Source of the DNA: Ferruginibacter sp.
GTDB taxonomy: Bacteria; Bacteroidota; Bacteroidia; Chitinophagales; Chitinophagaceae
Direction of reading: 5' to 3'
Assembly (NCBI GenBank): GCA_025362765.1
Contig: JANYFI010000183.1
Coordinates: 1 to 5,775 of the forward strand
DNA: 5,775 bases
Under the pieces are notes generated by a model. That model was not told where the DNA came from, made no database searches, and was given only the letters and a program-made list of their open reading frames with translations. Positions 1-5,775 of this stretch are shown piece after piece (within the stretch, counting starts at the first letter, position 1; every line of letters begins with the position of its first letter). Position numbers and translations under genes: made by a program.

Positions 1-101
1 AACTTGTAAGACAATATGCAACATACTCTTAATCCACAGGTGGGGATAACCATAAAATTTTAATGCGTCTGCCCTGGCAAACATGTAAAATCTTCATAGT
101 C

Positions 102-114
102 ATATTTCAAATAT
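102..114. repeat. Short A/T-rich palindrome upstream of the first rhamnosidase gene
   Basis: The sequence ATATTT-C-AAATAT is a perfect inverted repeat with 6-base arms and a one-base centre. It ends three bases before the candidate -7 promoter element at 117-124, so it would sit in the -33/-7 spacer, where a bound repressor or activator could act. Palindromes of this length in A/T-rich DNA also arise by chance, and no regulator gene is visible in the window. A role as an operator is only a suggestion. Confidence 0.2.
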
Positions 115-116
115 CA

Positions 117-124
117 TATTTTTG
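117..124 (+). promoter_or_regulatory. Candidate Bacteroidota -7 promoter element for the first rhamnosidase gene
   Basis: TATTTTTG matches the Bacteroidota housekeeping sigma -7 consensus TAnnTTTG at every defined position. The -33 region (TTTG expected about 19-21 bases upstream) is poor, with only CTTC near 92-95 at a 21-base spacing. Transcription would start near 130 and leave an untranslated leader of roughly 75-80 bases before the ATG at 209. The weak -33 box would fit a promoter that needs an activator, but that is inference. The rest of 1-208 holds no supported gene. Confidence 0.4.
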
Positions 125-208
125 ATTTGGTTTCTTACAATACCATGTGCGGGAGCGTTGTTACTTTTTTATCAAATAAACACCTTAATAAAATAACCTC
201 ATCATTTT

Positions 209-2638
209 ATGAAAAAATACTACAGGTCATTTGCATTGATATTTTCGTTGTTTTCTATTCAGTCATTACAGGCTCAGCCGCTTAGCGAAGCGTTAACACA
301 ACATCCCTGGAAAGCACAGTGGATAACGGTTCCGGGCAAAGGGCCCATGAACCAGTGGATAGCCACCGCTGATGCCGCATTGAAAGAGTATGGCGTATAT
401 AAATTTCGTAAAAATGTTGAACTGGCTGCAAAACCAGCGTCTTTTATTGTGCATGTATCGGGAGATAACAGGTATAAATTATTCGTAAATGAACACCTGG
501 TTTCGTTGGGCCCGGCAAGAGGCGATTTGTATTTCTGGAATTTTGAAACGGTAGATATTGCTCCATATTTGCAGGCAGGTAAAAATACCATCGCCGCATT
601 GGTTTGGAATGATGGCAGGCAAAAGCCCGAAGCGCAGATTAGTTACCTTACCGGTTTTATTTTACAAGGTGATACAGCGGCGGAAGAAATACTAAACACC
701 AATGATAGCTGGAAGAGTTTGAAAGATACCAGCTACTCGCCACTTACGCCATCTGTACCAGGCTACTATGTGGCCGGGCCGGGTGAACTGGTGCAAATGA
801 AGGACAATGCCAAAAACTGGCTCCAGGCAAATTACGACGACAGCCAGTGGACTCCGGCAAGAACAATTGGCCATGGGTTGACAAAAGATGCCTCCAGGGA
901 TTCCCGGGGATGGATGCTGGTTCCATCACCGTTACCGCCCATGGAATTAAAAGTACAACGGTTGGCGGCTTTGCGCAGCATTCAGGGCGCAACGGCACCT
1001 CCATCATTTCCCGCTGTCAAAACAGCGATAACCATTCCTGCCAATACAAGCGCTACTTTGTTACTGGACCAAAGTTTTTTAACCAATGCCTATCCCACAC
1101 TACTTTTCAGCAAAGGTAAGGATGCAGGCATTTCGCTTTCTTATGCAGAAGCATTGTATAGCCCGCAAAATGAAAAAACAAAATCTGGCAGGGGAAAGGG
1201 CAACCGCAATGAAATAGAAGGAAAGATTTTTATAGGGAAAAAAGATAGCATCATCGCAGATGGAACAGACGGGCAGCAATTTACTTCGTTGGCCTGGCGT
1301 ACTTATCGGTATATACAAATAAAAGTGACTACCAAAGATGAACCGTTGGTAATTGATGATATTTATGGTTCATTTACCGGTTATCCCTTTGTGTTAAAAA
1401 CAAGTTTTGAATCGGGCAACGACACCGATAAAAAAATGCTGGAAATAGGCTGGCGTACTGCCAGGTTATGTGCCTGGGAAACTTATATGGATTGCCCGTA
1501 TTACGAGCAGTTGCAGTATATAGGCGATGCCAGAATACAGGCGCTTGTTACCTTATATAACACCAGCGACGACAGATTGGTAAGAAACGCCTTGACCTTA
1601 ATGGATCACAGCCGTATTGCAGAAGGTATTACTTTGAGCCGTTATCCAACCGATTTACAACAGCAAATTCCCACTTTTTCTTTGTGGTGGATCGGTATGT
1701 TGCATGATTACTGGATGTACCGTCCGGATGCCAATTTTATAAAGAATAAACTGCCCGGTGAAAGACAGGTGCTTAATTTTTTTCAGCAATACCAGGGTGC
1801 TGATGGTTCTTTAAAAAATGTACCCTACTGGATATTTTCTGATTGGGTGGAAAACCGCAAAGGCTGGGATTATGGACAAGCACCGATCGGAAAATCGGGT
1901 TATTCGGCTGTGCTCGATTTGCAACTAATGTGGACGTATAAAGTAGCCGCAGAAATGGAAGCCGCCATCGGATTTAAAGACATTGCAACACTCTACCTTT
2001 CCAAAGCAGCCCAATTAAAACACACGATACAAAAAAAGTATTGGGATAAAACCAGGCAATTGTATGCAGATACGGAAGACAAAGACCTGTTTTCCCAGCA
2101 TGCCAATTCGCTTGCTATTTTAGCCGGTATAGTAACAGGTAAGGAAGCCAAAACCCTGGGCCAAAAATTATTAACCGATACATCCATGGCGCAGGCTTCT
2201 ATCTATTATAAGTATTACCTGCACCAGGCGTTGATAAAAGCCGGCCTGGGTAATGATTATCAAAAATGGCTGGGGAAATGGAAAGAAAATATCGACCTGG
2301 GCATGACCACTTGGGCCGAAATGTCGGATGTAAGTGGAACCCGCTCTGATTGCCATGCCTGGGGAAGCAGTCCGAACATAGAATTTTTCAGGACAATTTT
2401 AGGCATTGATTCAGATGCACCGGGCTTTGCAAAAGTGAAAATTGAACCGCATCTGGGCGACGTGAAAAACATCAGCGGCTCCATGCCCCATCCCAATGGA
2501 ATGGTGAGTACGAGTTATAAAAATCAAGGCGATAAATGGACAATTGCCATCAGTTTGCCAGCTAACACAACAGGCAGGTTTGTTTGGAAAGCAAAAGTAT
2601 TTCCATTGAAAGCGGGGATTAATAATTTGAGGCTTTAA
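209..2638 (+). CDS. Secreted alpha-L-rhamnosidase-type glycoside hydrolase, GH78, DCPYYEQ subgroup
   Basis: Predicted inverting glycosidase releasing terminal alpha-L-rhamnose from plant or microbial glycans or glycosides, acting outside the cytoplasm. Residues 1-22 form a Sec signal peptide: MKK, a hydrophobic core, and a QAQ cleavage region with no lipobox Cys. A jelly-roll-like carbohydrate-binding domain lies at about 34-240 (WKAQWI, then a sugar-binding-like fold around GDNRYKLFVNEH). A second beta-sandwich follows at about 270-390 (SYAEALY, then WRTYRYIQI). The (alpha/alpha)6 catalytic barrel spans about 395-735 and a beta-sheet C-terminal domain about 738-809. Predicted active-site residues are Asp428, Glu433 (general acid) and Asp440 in DCPYYEQLQYIGD, and Glu704 (general base) in GMTTWAE, followed by CHAWGSSP. 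The D-5-E-7-D spacing is the one I recall for Bacillus RhaB-type enzymes. The ATG at 209 opens directly on the signal peptide; no Shine-Dalgarno is visible, which is normal in Bacteroidota. The reading frame is intact and 197 bases separate it from the next GH78 gene. The family call is firm. The exact substrate is unknown, and some members of this subgroup are uncharacterised. Confidence 0.9.
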   Translation: MKKYYRSFALIFSLFSIQSLQAQPLSEALTQHPWKAQWITVPGKGPMNQWIATADAALKEYGVYKFRKNVELAAKPASFIVHVSGDNRYKLFVNEHLVSLGPARGDLYFWNFETVDIAPYLQAGKNTIAALVWNDGRQKPEAQISYLTGFILQGDTAAEEILNTNDSWKSLKDTSYSPLTPSVPGYYVAGPGELVQMKDNAKNWLQANYDDSQWTPARTIGHGLTKDASRDSRGWMLVPSPLPPMELKVQRLAALRSIQGATAPPSFPAVKTAITIPANTSATLLLDQSFLTNAYPTLLFSKGKDAGISLSYAEALYSPQNEKTKSGRGKGNRNEIEGKIFIGKKDSIIADGTDGQQFTSLAWRTYRYIQIKVTTKDEPLVIDDIYGSFTGYPFVLKTSFESGNDTDKKMLEIGWRTARLCAWETYMDCPYYEQLQYIGDARIQALVTLYNTSDDRLVRNALTLMDHSRIAEGITLSRYPTDLQQQIPTFSLWWIGMLHDYWMYRPDANFIKNKLPGERQVLNFFQQYQGADGSLKNVPYWIFSDWVENRKGWDYGQAPIGKSGYSAVLDLQLMWTYKVAAEMEAAIGFKDIATLYLSKAAQLKHTIQKKYWDKTRQLYADTEDKDLFSQHANSLAILAGIVTGKEAKTLGQKLLTDTSMAQASIYYKYYLHQALIKAGLGNDYQKWLGKWKENIDLGMTTWAEMSDVSGTRSDCHAWGSSPNIEFFRTILGIDSDAPGFAKVKIEPHLGDVKNISGSMPHPNGMVSTSYKNQGDKWTIAISLPANTTGRFVWKAKVFPLKAGINNLRL

Positions 2639-2655
2639 ATGGCAGAAAACGACCT

Positions 2656-2699
2656 GGTTTAAAAAAAATGTTTAGTAATAATTTTTTGGTTTTTAAACC
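2656..2699. repeat. A/T-rich inverted repeat in the intergenic gap
   Basis: GGTTTAAAAA at 2656-2665 is exactly complementary to TTTTTAAACC at 2690-2699, giving 10 pairs around a 24-base loop. An inner A-run/T-run pairing (2663-2669 with 2681-2687) is also possible. It begins 17 bases after the stop of the first rhamnosidase. It has little G/C and no T-tract after the right arm (TTAGTAGCAGC follows), so it is not a standard intrinsic terminator. It could protect the 3' end of the transcript or have no function. Confidence 0.25.
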
Positions 2700-2790
2700 T
2701 TAGTAGCAGCATGCTAATGGGTAGACTCATTTGATTACCTTAAACGTGGGCATGATGGCACAGGATAGTTATCATTGATTTACCCTGTAC

Positions 2791-2821
2791 ATTGAACTCT
2801 TTATTTTCACTTATAATTTTT
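2791..2821 (+). promoter_or_regulatory. Possible promoter before the second rhamnosidase gene
   Basis: ATTG at 2791-2794 (3 of 4 to the TTTG -33 box) lies 19 bases before TAATTTTT at 2814-2821. The latter matches TAnnTTTG at all defined positions but the final G. A sigma70-like TATAAT overlaps it at 2812-2817. The spacing is right for Bacteroidota, but the start codon is at 2836, so the leader would be only about 10 bases. The region is A/T-rich, so chance matches are likely. The gene may instead be transcribed from the upstream promoter. Confidence 0.25.
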
Positions 2822-2835
2822 CTTAAAAACTTGCC

Positions 2836-4542
2836 ATGAAAAAAATCACTTTCGTCATTATCCTTCAATCAATTTTATTGGTTTCCGCTGCACAGGTTAA
2901 AGTACAGCACTTGTTAACAGAAAACAACACTAACCCAATTGGCCTGGGCATACAACAGCCGCGGTTTAGCTGGCAACTTTCCTCAGATAAAAGAAACATA
3001 CAGCAAACGGCGTACGAACTATCAGTGTCGGATGATAAGGGAAAGGTTTGGACATCCGGTAAAGTAACAGGTGACGCCTCTGTGCAAATTGCATACGAGG
3101 GAAATGCGTTGCAAAGCGATCATAAATATAACTGGAACGTCAAAATATGGGATAACAATGGAAAGGCGGCAACATCTGCTGAGCATGCCACATTCAGCAC
3201 CGGCTTTTTAAATACCAATGACTGGAAAGCCAAATGGATTGAAGCCGGCTATATTGAAGATTCCATCAACCGTCCGGCTATTTTATTCCGCAATCAATTC
3301 AACCTGGCGAAAAAGATAAAGTCTGCAATGCTATACATCACTGCGCATGGAATGTACGAAGTACAATTAAACGGCAAGAGAGTAGGAGATGCCTATTTAA
3401 CGCCGGGTTGGACGAGTTACAACAAGCGCCTTCAATACCAGGTGTATGATGTTACTGGCATGTTGAGCAATGGCGGTAATGTAATTGGTGCATCCGTAGG
3501 TAATGGCTGGTACCGTGGTTTTCTGGCATGGGAAGATAACAAAAATATTTACGGTAAAACGCTGGGCCTGCTGGCGCAGATAAATGTAGTATACAGTGAC
3601 GGTACAACCGAAACAATTGTTACAGATGAAAAATGGAAATCAATCAACAGTGCTATCAAATCTGTTGAGATTTATCATGGCGAAACTTTTGATGCCAGGG
3701 AAGAAAAAAAAGGCTGGTCTTCCATAGGGTTCAATGATGCTTCCTGGAAGGGCGTAAACATATTGACAGTTGCGTTGGATAACTTAATCTACACTGAAAA
3801 CGAGTTGGTAAAAAAACATGAAACTTTTAACCCTGTTAAAATAATCACCACTCCGCTGGGCGAAAAAGTACTCGATTTCGGTCAGAATTTGGTTGGCTGG
3901 GTAGTAGTAAAAGCAAAAGGAAACAGCGGCGATAAGATTGTTATTAAACATGCTGAAGTGTTGGACAAAGCGGGTAATTTTTATACCGAAAACCTGCGGG
4001 CGGCAAAAACAACCGCCACCTACATTTTAAAAGGCGGAGCAACAGAAACCTTTGAGCCGCATTTTACTTTTTATGGCTTTCGATATATCAAGTTAGAGAA
4101 TTATCCCGGCGAAATAAATCTGGATAATTTTACCGCGGTTACCTTGTATTCCGACATGAACCCAACTGGCACATTCACTTCATCCAATGCACTGGTAAAC
4201 CAACTGCAGCACAATATTCAATGGGGTCAAAGAGGCAATTTTTTAGATGTGCCAACCGATTGTCCGCAACGGGATGAGCGCCTCGGCTGGACCGGTGATG
4301 CACAGGCTTTTTCAAGAACCGCCACCTTTAATTTTGGAGTAGATAATTTTTTTAGCAAGTGGTTAAAAGATGTGGCTGCTGACCAGGAACCTAGCGGAAT
4401 GGTGCCGCATGTAATTCCCAATGTGCTTGGACACAACTCGGGAGGCTCTGCAGGCTGGGCTGATGCGGCCACAATAATTCCCTGGAACATGTACCTGGCG
4501 TATGGTGACAAAAAATATTGGAAACCCAATACCCCAGTATGA
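2836..4542 (+). CDS. Alpha-L-rhamnosidase (GH78), N-terminal fragment up to the frameshift
   Basis: This 568-residue frame holds the non-catalytic domains and the first part of the catalytic barrel. A Sec signal peptide (MKKITF..., hydrophobic to residue 18, Ala-Ala-Gln cleavage region, no lipobox) leads into an Ig-like domain with the family phrase NPIGLGIQQPRFSW at 33-46. The GH78 N-terminal domain shows LNGKRVGDAYLTPGWTSYN (178-196) and GNGWYRG (222-228). The next beta-sandwich shows LDFGQNLVGW (346-355) and FYGFRYIKLE (412-421). The barrel carries DVPTDCPQRDERLGWTGDAQ with Asp475, Glu481 (predicted general acid, aligning with Glu636 of the Streptomyces avermitilis enzyme) and Asp488. The last genuine residues are Lys559-Lys560. 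The final eight (YWKPNTPV) are out-of-frame tail before the TGA at 4540. The fragment lacks the general base and about half the barrel, so it should be inactive alone. The ATG at 2836 is fixed by the signal peptide. Confidence 0.85.
   Translation: MKKITFVIILQSILLVSAAQVKVQHLLTENNTNPIGLGIQQPRFSWQLSSDKRNIQQTAYELSVSDDKGKVWTSGKVTGDASVQIAYEGNALQSDHKYNWNVKIWDNNGKAATSAEHATFSTGFLNTNDWKAKWIEAGYIEDSINRPAILFRNQFNLAKKIKSAMLYITAHGMYEVQLNGKRVGDAYLTPGWTSYNKRLQYQVYDVTGMLSNGGNVIGASVGNGWYRGFLAWEDNKNIYGKTLGLLAQINVVYSDGTTETIVTDEKWKSINSAIKSVEIYHGETFDAREEKKGWSSIGFNDASWKGVNILTVALDNLIYTENELVKKHETFNPVKIITTPLGEKVLDFGQNLVGWVVVKAKGNSGDKIVIKHAEVLDKAGNFYTENLRAAKTTATYILKGGATETFEPHFTFYGFRYIKLENYPGEINLDNFTAVTLYSDMNPTGTFTSSNALVNQLQHNIQWGQRGNFLDVPTDCPQRDERLGWTGDAQAFSRTATFNFGVDNFFSKWLKDVAADQEPSGMVPHVIPNVLGHNSGGSAGWADAATIIPWNMYLAYGDKKYWKPNTPV
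4510..4531 (+). other. Frameshift site: A6 run followed directly by a small hairpin
   Basis: The upstream frame reads GAC AAA AAA TAT. A -1 shift on the second AAA, or one added A, continues as ATA TTG GAA ACC CAA and enters the downstream frame at exactly the point needed to restore the GH78 sequence. Directly after the A-run, TATTGG (4516-4521) pairs perfectly with CCAATA (4526-4531) around an AAAC loop. The stem has only two G-C pairs and no spacer from the slippery string. Known -1 frameshift signals usually leave about 5-9 bases before the structure. An accidental A loss, or a base-calling error in the run, explains the site more simply. Confidence 0.8.
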
Positions 4543-5537
4543 AAGCCTGGGTAAAATATATGACCAATGCAAGTAAAGATGATCTGTGGAATACAGGTGG
4601 TCATTTTGGTGACTGGCTATTTTACCGGCCAAACGATGACAACGACGGAAGATCCGCAGTTACGGATAAGTATCTAATCGCACAATGCTTTTACGCCAAT
4701 TCGGTTCAGTTGGTCATCAACACAGCAAAAGTGTTGAACAACGCTGCCGATGAAGCTACCTTCACAGCTTTGCTGCAAAAAATAAAAGCTGCTTTTGTAA
4801 AAGAATATATGACGCCGAATGGTCGCCTGGTGTCAGGTACACAAACAGCCTATGTGCTTGCATTGAATTTTGATATGTTACCTGAAAACCTGCGGGCGCA
4901 GGCTGCTGCAAGGCTGGCAGACAATGTAAAAAGTTACGACAATCATTTAACCACCGGCTTTTTAGGTACGCCTTATTTATGTCATGTACTCACAAGGTTT
5001 GGTTATGCAGATGTAGCTTATACATTGTTATTGCAGCAAGACTACCCAAGCTGGTTATACCCCGTTAAAATGGGCGCCACCACTATTTGGGAAAGATGGG
5101 ATGGAGAAAAAGAAGACGGTACTTTTCAAACACCCGGCATGAACTCTTTTAATCATTATGCATACGGTGCAATCGGCGACTGGATGTACCGTAAAATGGT
5201 TGGACTGGATACCTATGAAGACGGCCCGGGATATAAGCACATTAAAATTCAGCCACATATTGGTGGAGGATTTACCAATGCCTCTGCAACTTATCAAACG
5301 TATTATGGCACATTAAGCAATGCCTGGAAAGTTGAAAACAATATGATAACGATGGATGTTGAAATACCGGCAAATACTACCGCTACCGTATATGTTCCTG
5401 CTACGAATGTTGCCGCTGTTACAGAAGGGGGAAAAGCGCTTTCAGCCATTGCTGACATCAAAATTGGCGAGTCTGAAGAGGGCTACATTCCATTGCAGGT
5501 TGGTTCAGGCAAGTATCACTTTGTTGTAAATAAGTAA
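4518..5537 (+). CDS. Alpha-L-rhamnosidase (GH78), C-terminal fragment after the frameshift
   Basis: This is the second half of the rhamnosidase, not an independent gene: it has no signal peptide and begins in mid-barrel. Counting from a nominal TTG at 4518 it has 339 residues. The first family-like text is LETQYPSMKAWVKYM, followed by LWNTGGHFGDWL (23-34), GRSAVTDKYLIAQCFYA (44-60) and GATTIWERWDG (186-196) containing Glu192, the predicted general base (aligning with Glu895 of the S. avermitilis enzyme). Then come SFNHYAYGAIGDWMY with His213, and the C-terminal beta domain from about 240 (HIKIQPHIGG, later IPANTTATVYVPA). The general acid lies in the upstream fragment, so this piece should not hydrolyse rhamnosides alone. 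An in-frame ATG at 4539 overlaps the upstream TGA as ATGA, so coupled re-initiation would give a 332-residue product. The TAA stop at 5535 lies 15 bases before the terminator stem. Confidence 0.85.
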   Translation: METQYPSMKAWVKYMTNASKDDLWNTGGHFGDWLFYRPNDDNDGRSAVTDKYLIAQCFYANSVQLVINTAKVLNNAADEATFTALLQKIKAAFVKEYMTPNGRLVSGTQTAYVLALNFDMLPENLRAQAAARLADNVKSYDNHLTTGFLGTPYLCHVLTRFGYADVAYTLLLQQDYPSWLYPVKMGATTIWERWDGEKEDGTFQTPGMNSFNHYAYGAIGDWMYRKMVGLDTYEDGPGYKHIKIQPHIGGGFTNASATYQTYYGTLSNAWKVENNMITMDVEIPANTTATVYVPATNVAAVTEGGKALSAIADIKIGESEEGYIPLQVGSGKYHFVVNK

Positions 5538-5552
5538 GACATTATTTTTTTT

Positions 5553-5598
5553 ATCCCGCCAAAATAAATTCATGATTTGTTTTGGCGGGATCTTTTTT
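5553..5598 (+). terminator. Strong intrinsic terminator after the rhamnosidase genes
   Basis: ATCCCGCCAAAATAAAT (5553-5569) pairs with ATTTGTTTTGGCGGGAT (5575-5591). This gives a 17-pair stem with one G-U wobble, a 5-base loop and a G/C-rich base, followed by CTTTTTT at 5592-5598. It starts 15 bases after the stop codon, as expected for the end of a transcription unit. The reverse direction lacks a U-tract (it reads A-rich), so it should stop only plus-strand transcription. Confidence 0.88.
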
Positions 5599-5620
5599 CC
5601 TGATACCAGCATCCGTTTTA

Positions 5621-5650
5621 TAAAGCTCAGCTGAAACAGGTTGGGCTTTA
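5621..5650 (+). repeat. Secondary inverted repeat downstream of the terminator
   Basis: TAAAGC at 5621-5626 is complementary to GCTTTA at 5645-5650. On the plus-strand RNA the stem can extend to 12 pairs (5621-5632 with 5639-5650) with three G-U wobbles and a GAAACA loop. On the minus strand those wobbles become A-C mismatches. Neither side carries a T-tract, so it is not a clear terminator for either direction. It lies in the short gap between the rhamnosidase terminator and the possible convergent gene. Function unknown, possibly chance. Confidence 0.2.
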
Positions 5651-5713
5651 GGAAGAGATGTAAGCGAATAACAGTATACATACAGGCTATTTCTATTGGA
5701 AAAGACTGGCAAA

Positions 5714-5775
5714 TTATTTTAACAATCCCGCAATCGCAGCAGTTATTTCCTCTTCATCAAGCGCCTGTTTTTTCG
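5714..5775 (-). CDS. Possible C-terminal end of a convergent gene, cut by the window edge
   Basis: Read on the minus strand from the window edge, one frame gives 19 codons, KKQALDEEEITAAIAGLLK, then TAA (complement of 5714-5716). The stretch reads like a real protein end: a charged, acidic turn followed by an amphipathic, Ala/Leu-rich helix and a terminal Lys. The other two minus frames hit stops within about 11 codons of the edge. I do not recognise the family. Nineteen open codons are weak statistical evidence, so this is tentative. If real, the gene converges on the rhamnosidase unit with about 175 bases between the two stops. Confidence 0.4.
   Translation of the reverse strand, partial: KKQALDEEEITAAIAGLLK

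Larger units (their letters stand above)
2836..5537 (+). pseudogene. Frameshifted secreted GH78 alpha-L-rhamnosidase (whole locus, 900 aa if restored)
   Basis: The two open frames here are halves of one canonical GH78 alpha-L-rhamnosidase. At 4510-4515 the sequence reads GAC followed by six A's and TATTGG. A seventh A would give Y-G-D-K-K-I-L-E-T-Q-Y-P-S-M, the wording expected of this family across the junction, and a continuous protein of 900 residues. Domains of the restored protein: signal peptide 1-19, Ig-like domain about 20-122, GH78 N-terminal carbohydrate-binding-like domain about 130-310, beta-sandwich about 325-425, (alpha/alpha)6 catalytic barrel about 440-805, and C-terminal beta domain to 900. 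Predicted active-site residues are Asp475, Glu481 (general acid), Asp488, Glu753 (general base) and His774. No other stop or frameshift is present, so the lesion is recent, a sequence error, or bypassed by slippage. I label it a pseudogene because that is what the sequence as given shows. An intact gene with an indel error is about equally likely. Confidence 0.75.

Noticed and set aside
30..47. TAATCCACAGG as a DnaA-box-like site or replication feature
   Set aside because: It resembles TTATCCACA but carries an extra base, occurs once, and has no origin context, cluster of boxes or nearby replication gene.
274..591. 105-codon minus-strand open frame
   Set aside because: It lies wholly inside the well-supported first rhamnosidase gene, and its translation shows no domain or plausible start context.
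847..1119. 90-codon plus-strand frame inside the first rhamnosidase gene
   Set aside because: It is an alternative frame of a region encoding normal GH78 sequence; no frameshift is indicated because the main frame continues intact.
2656..2699. Intergenic inverted repeat as a terminator of the first rhamnosidase
   Set aside because: The stem has two G-C pairs at its base and a 24-base loop, and no T-tract follows, so it does not meet the usual form. It is kept only as a weak repeat.
4518..4520. TTG as a genuine start for the downstream fragment
   Set aside because: In the restored protein this codon is Leu562, in the middle of a family-conserved segment. It is only the first possible start in an open frame, and no ribosome binding site or signal peptide supports it.
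4227..4604. 125-codon minus-strand open frame across the frameshift region
   Set aside because: It is the antisense of the GH78 catalytic barrel, which carries clear family motifs on the plus strand. Its translation has no recognisable domain and is rich in Cys, Pro and Ser as antisense shadows often are.
3988..4898. 15-base direct repeat GAAAACCTGCGGGCG at 3988-4002 and 4884-4898
   Set aside because: Both copies encode ENLRA in unrelated parts of the protein, and the flanks do not match. It looks like coincidental codon choice rather than a mobile or recombination repeat.
1..5775. CRISPR array, insertion sequence, tRNA or rRNA
   Set aside because: I found no regularly spaced repeats, no transposase-like frame with terminal inverted repeats, no cloverleaf-like sequence and no rRNA-like blocks.

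Overview
The window looks like a piece of a Bacteroidota chromosome, most likely from a soil or plant-associated glycan degrader of the Chitinophagaceae type. This is inferred from the style of the two large proteins, the absence of Shine-Dalgarno sequences before their starts, the A/T-rich intergenic DNA, and a perfect match to the Bacteroidota -7 promoter element (TAnnTTTG) upstream of the first gene. No taxonomic marker gene is present, so the placement is tentative.

Layout: 1-208 is a non-coding leader with a candidate promoter and a small A/T palindrome. 209-2638 (+) is an intact 809-residue secreted alpha-L-rhamnosidase-type protein of family GH78, with the DCPYYEQ...GD form of the active-site motif. 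2639-2835 is a 197-base intergenic gap with a weak A/T-rich inverted repeat and a possible second promoter. 2836-5537 (+) is a second, full-architecture GH78 alpha-L-rhamnosidase with the DCPQRDER...GD form of the motif. It is broken by a one-base frameshift at a run of six A's (4510-4515), and adding one A restores a continuous 900-residue protein. 5553-5598 is a strong intrinsic terminator closing the rhamnosidase unit. 5599-5713 has no gene I can support. At the right edge, 5714-5775 on the minus strand may be the last 19 codons of a convergent gene.

How the genes fit together: both proteins have N-terminal signal peptides and belong to the same inverting glycosidase family but to clearly different subgroups. 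They would plausibly remove terminal alpha-L-rhamnose from different linkages or substrates, such as pectic rhamnogalacturonans, plant glycosides or rhamnose-rich gums. Tandem GH78 genes of this kind are typical of a polysaccharide utilization locus, but no SusC/SusD, regulator or rhamnose catabolic gene lies in the window.

The observation most worth a second look is the frameshift. It separates the predicted general acid (Glu481, upstream fragment) from the predicted general base (Glu753 of the restored protein, downstream fragment), so neither fragment alone carries a complete active site. The break has three local peculiarities: a slippage-compatible C AAA AAA string, a small perfect hairpin directly after it, and an ATGA stop/start overlap 24 bases further on. 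A sequencing error or a recent inactivating mutation is still the simplest explanation. I see no convincing new biological system here.
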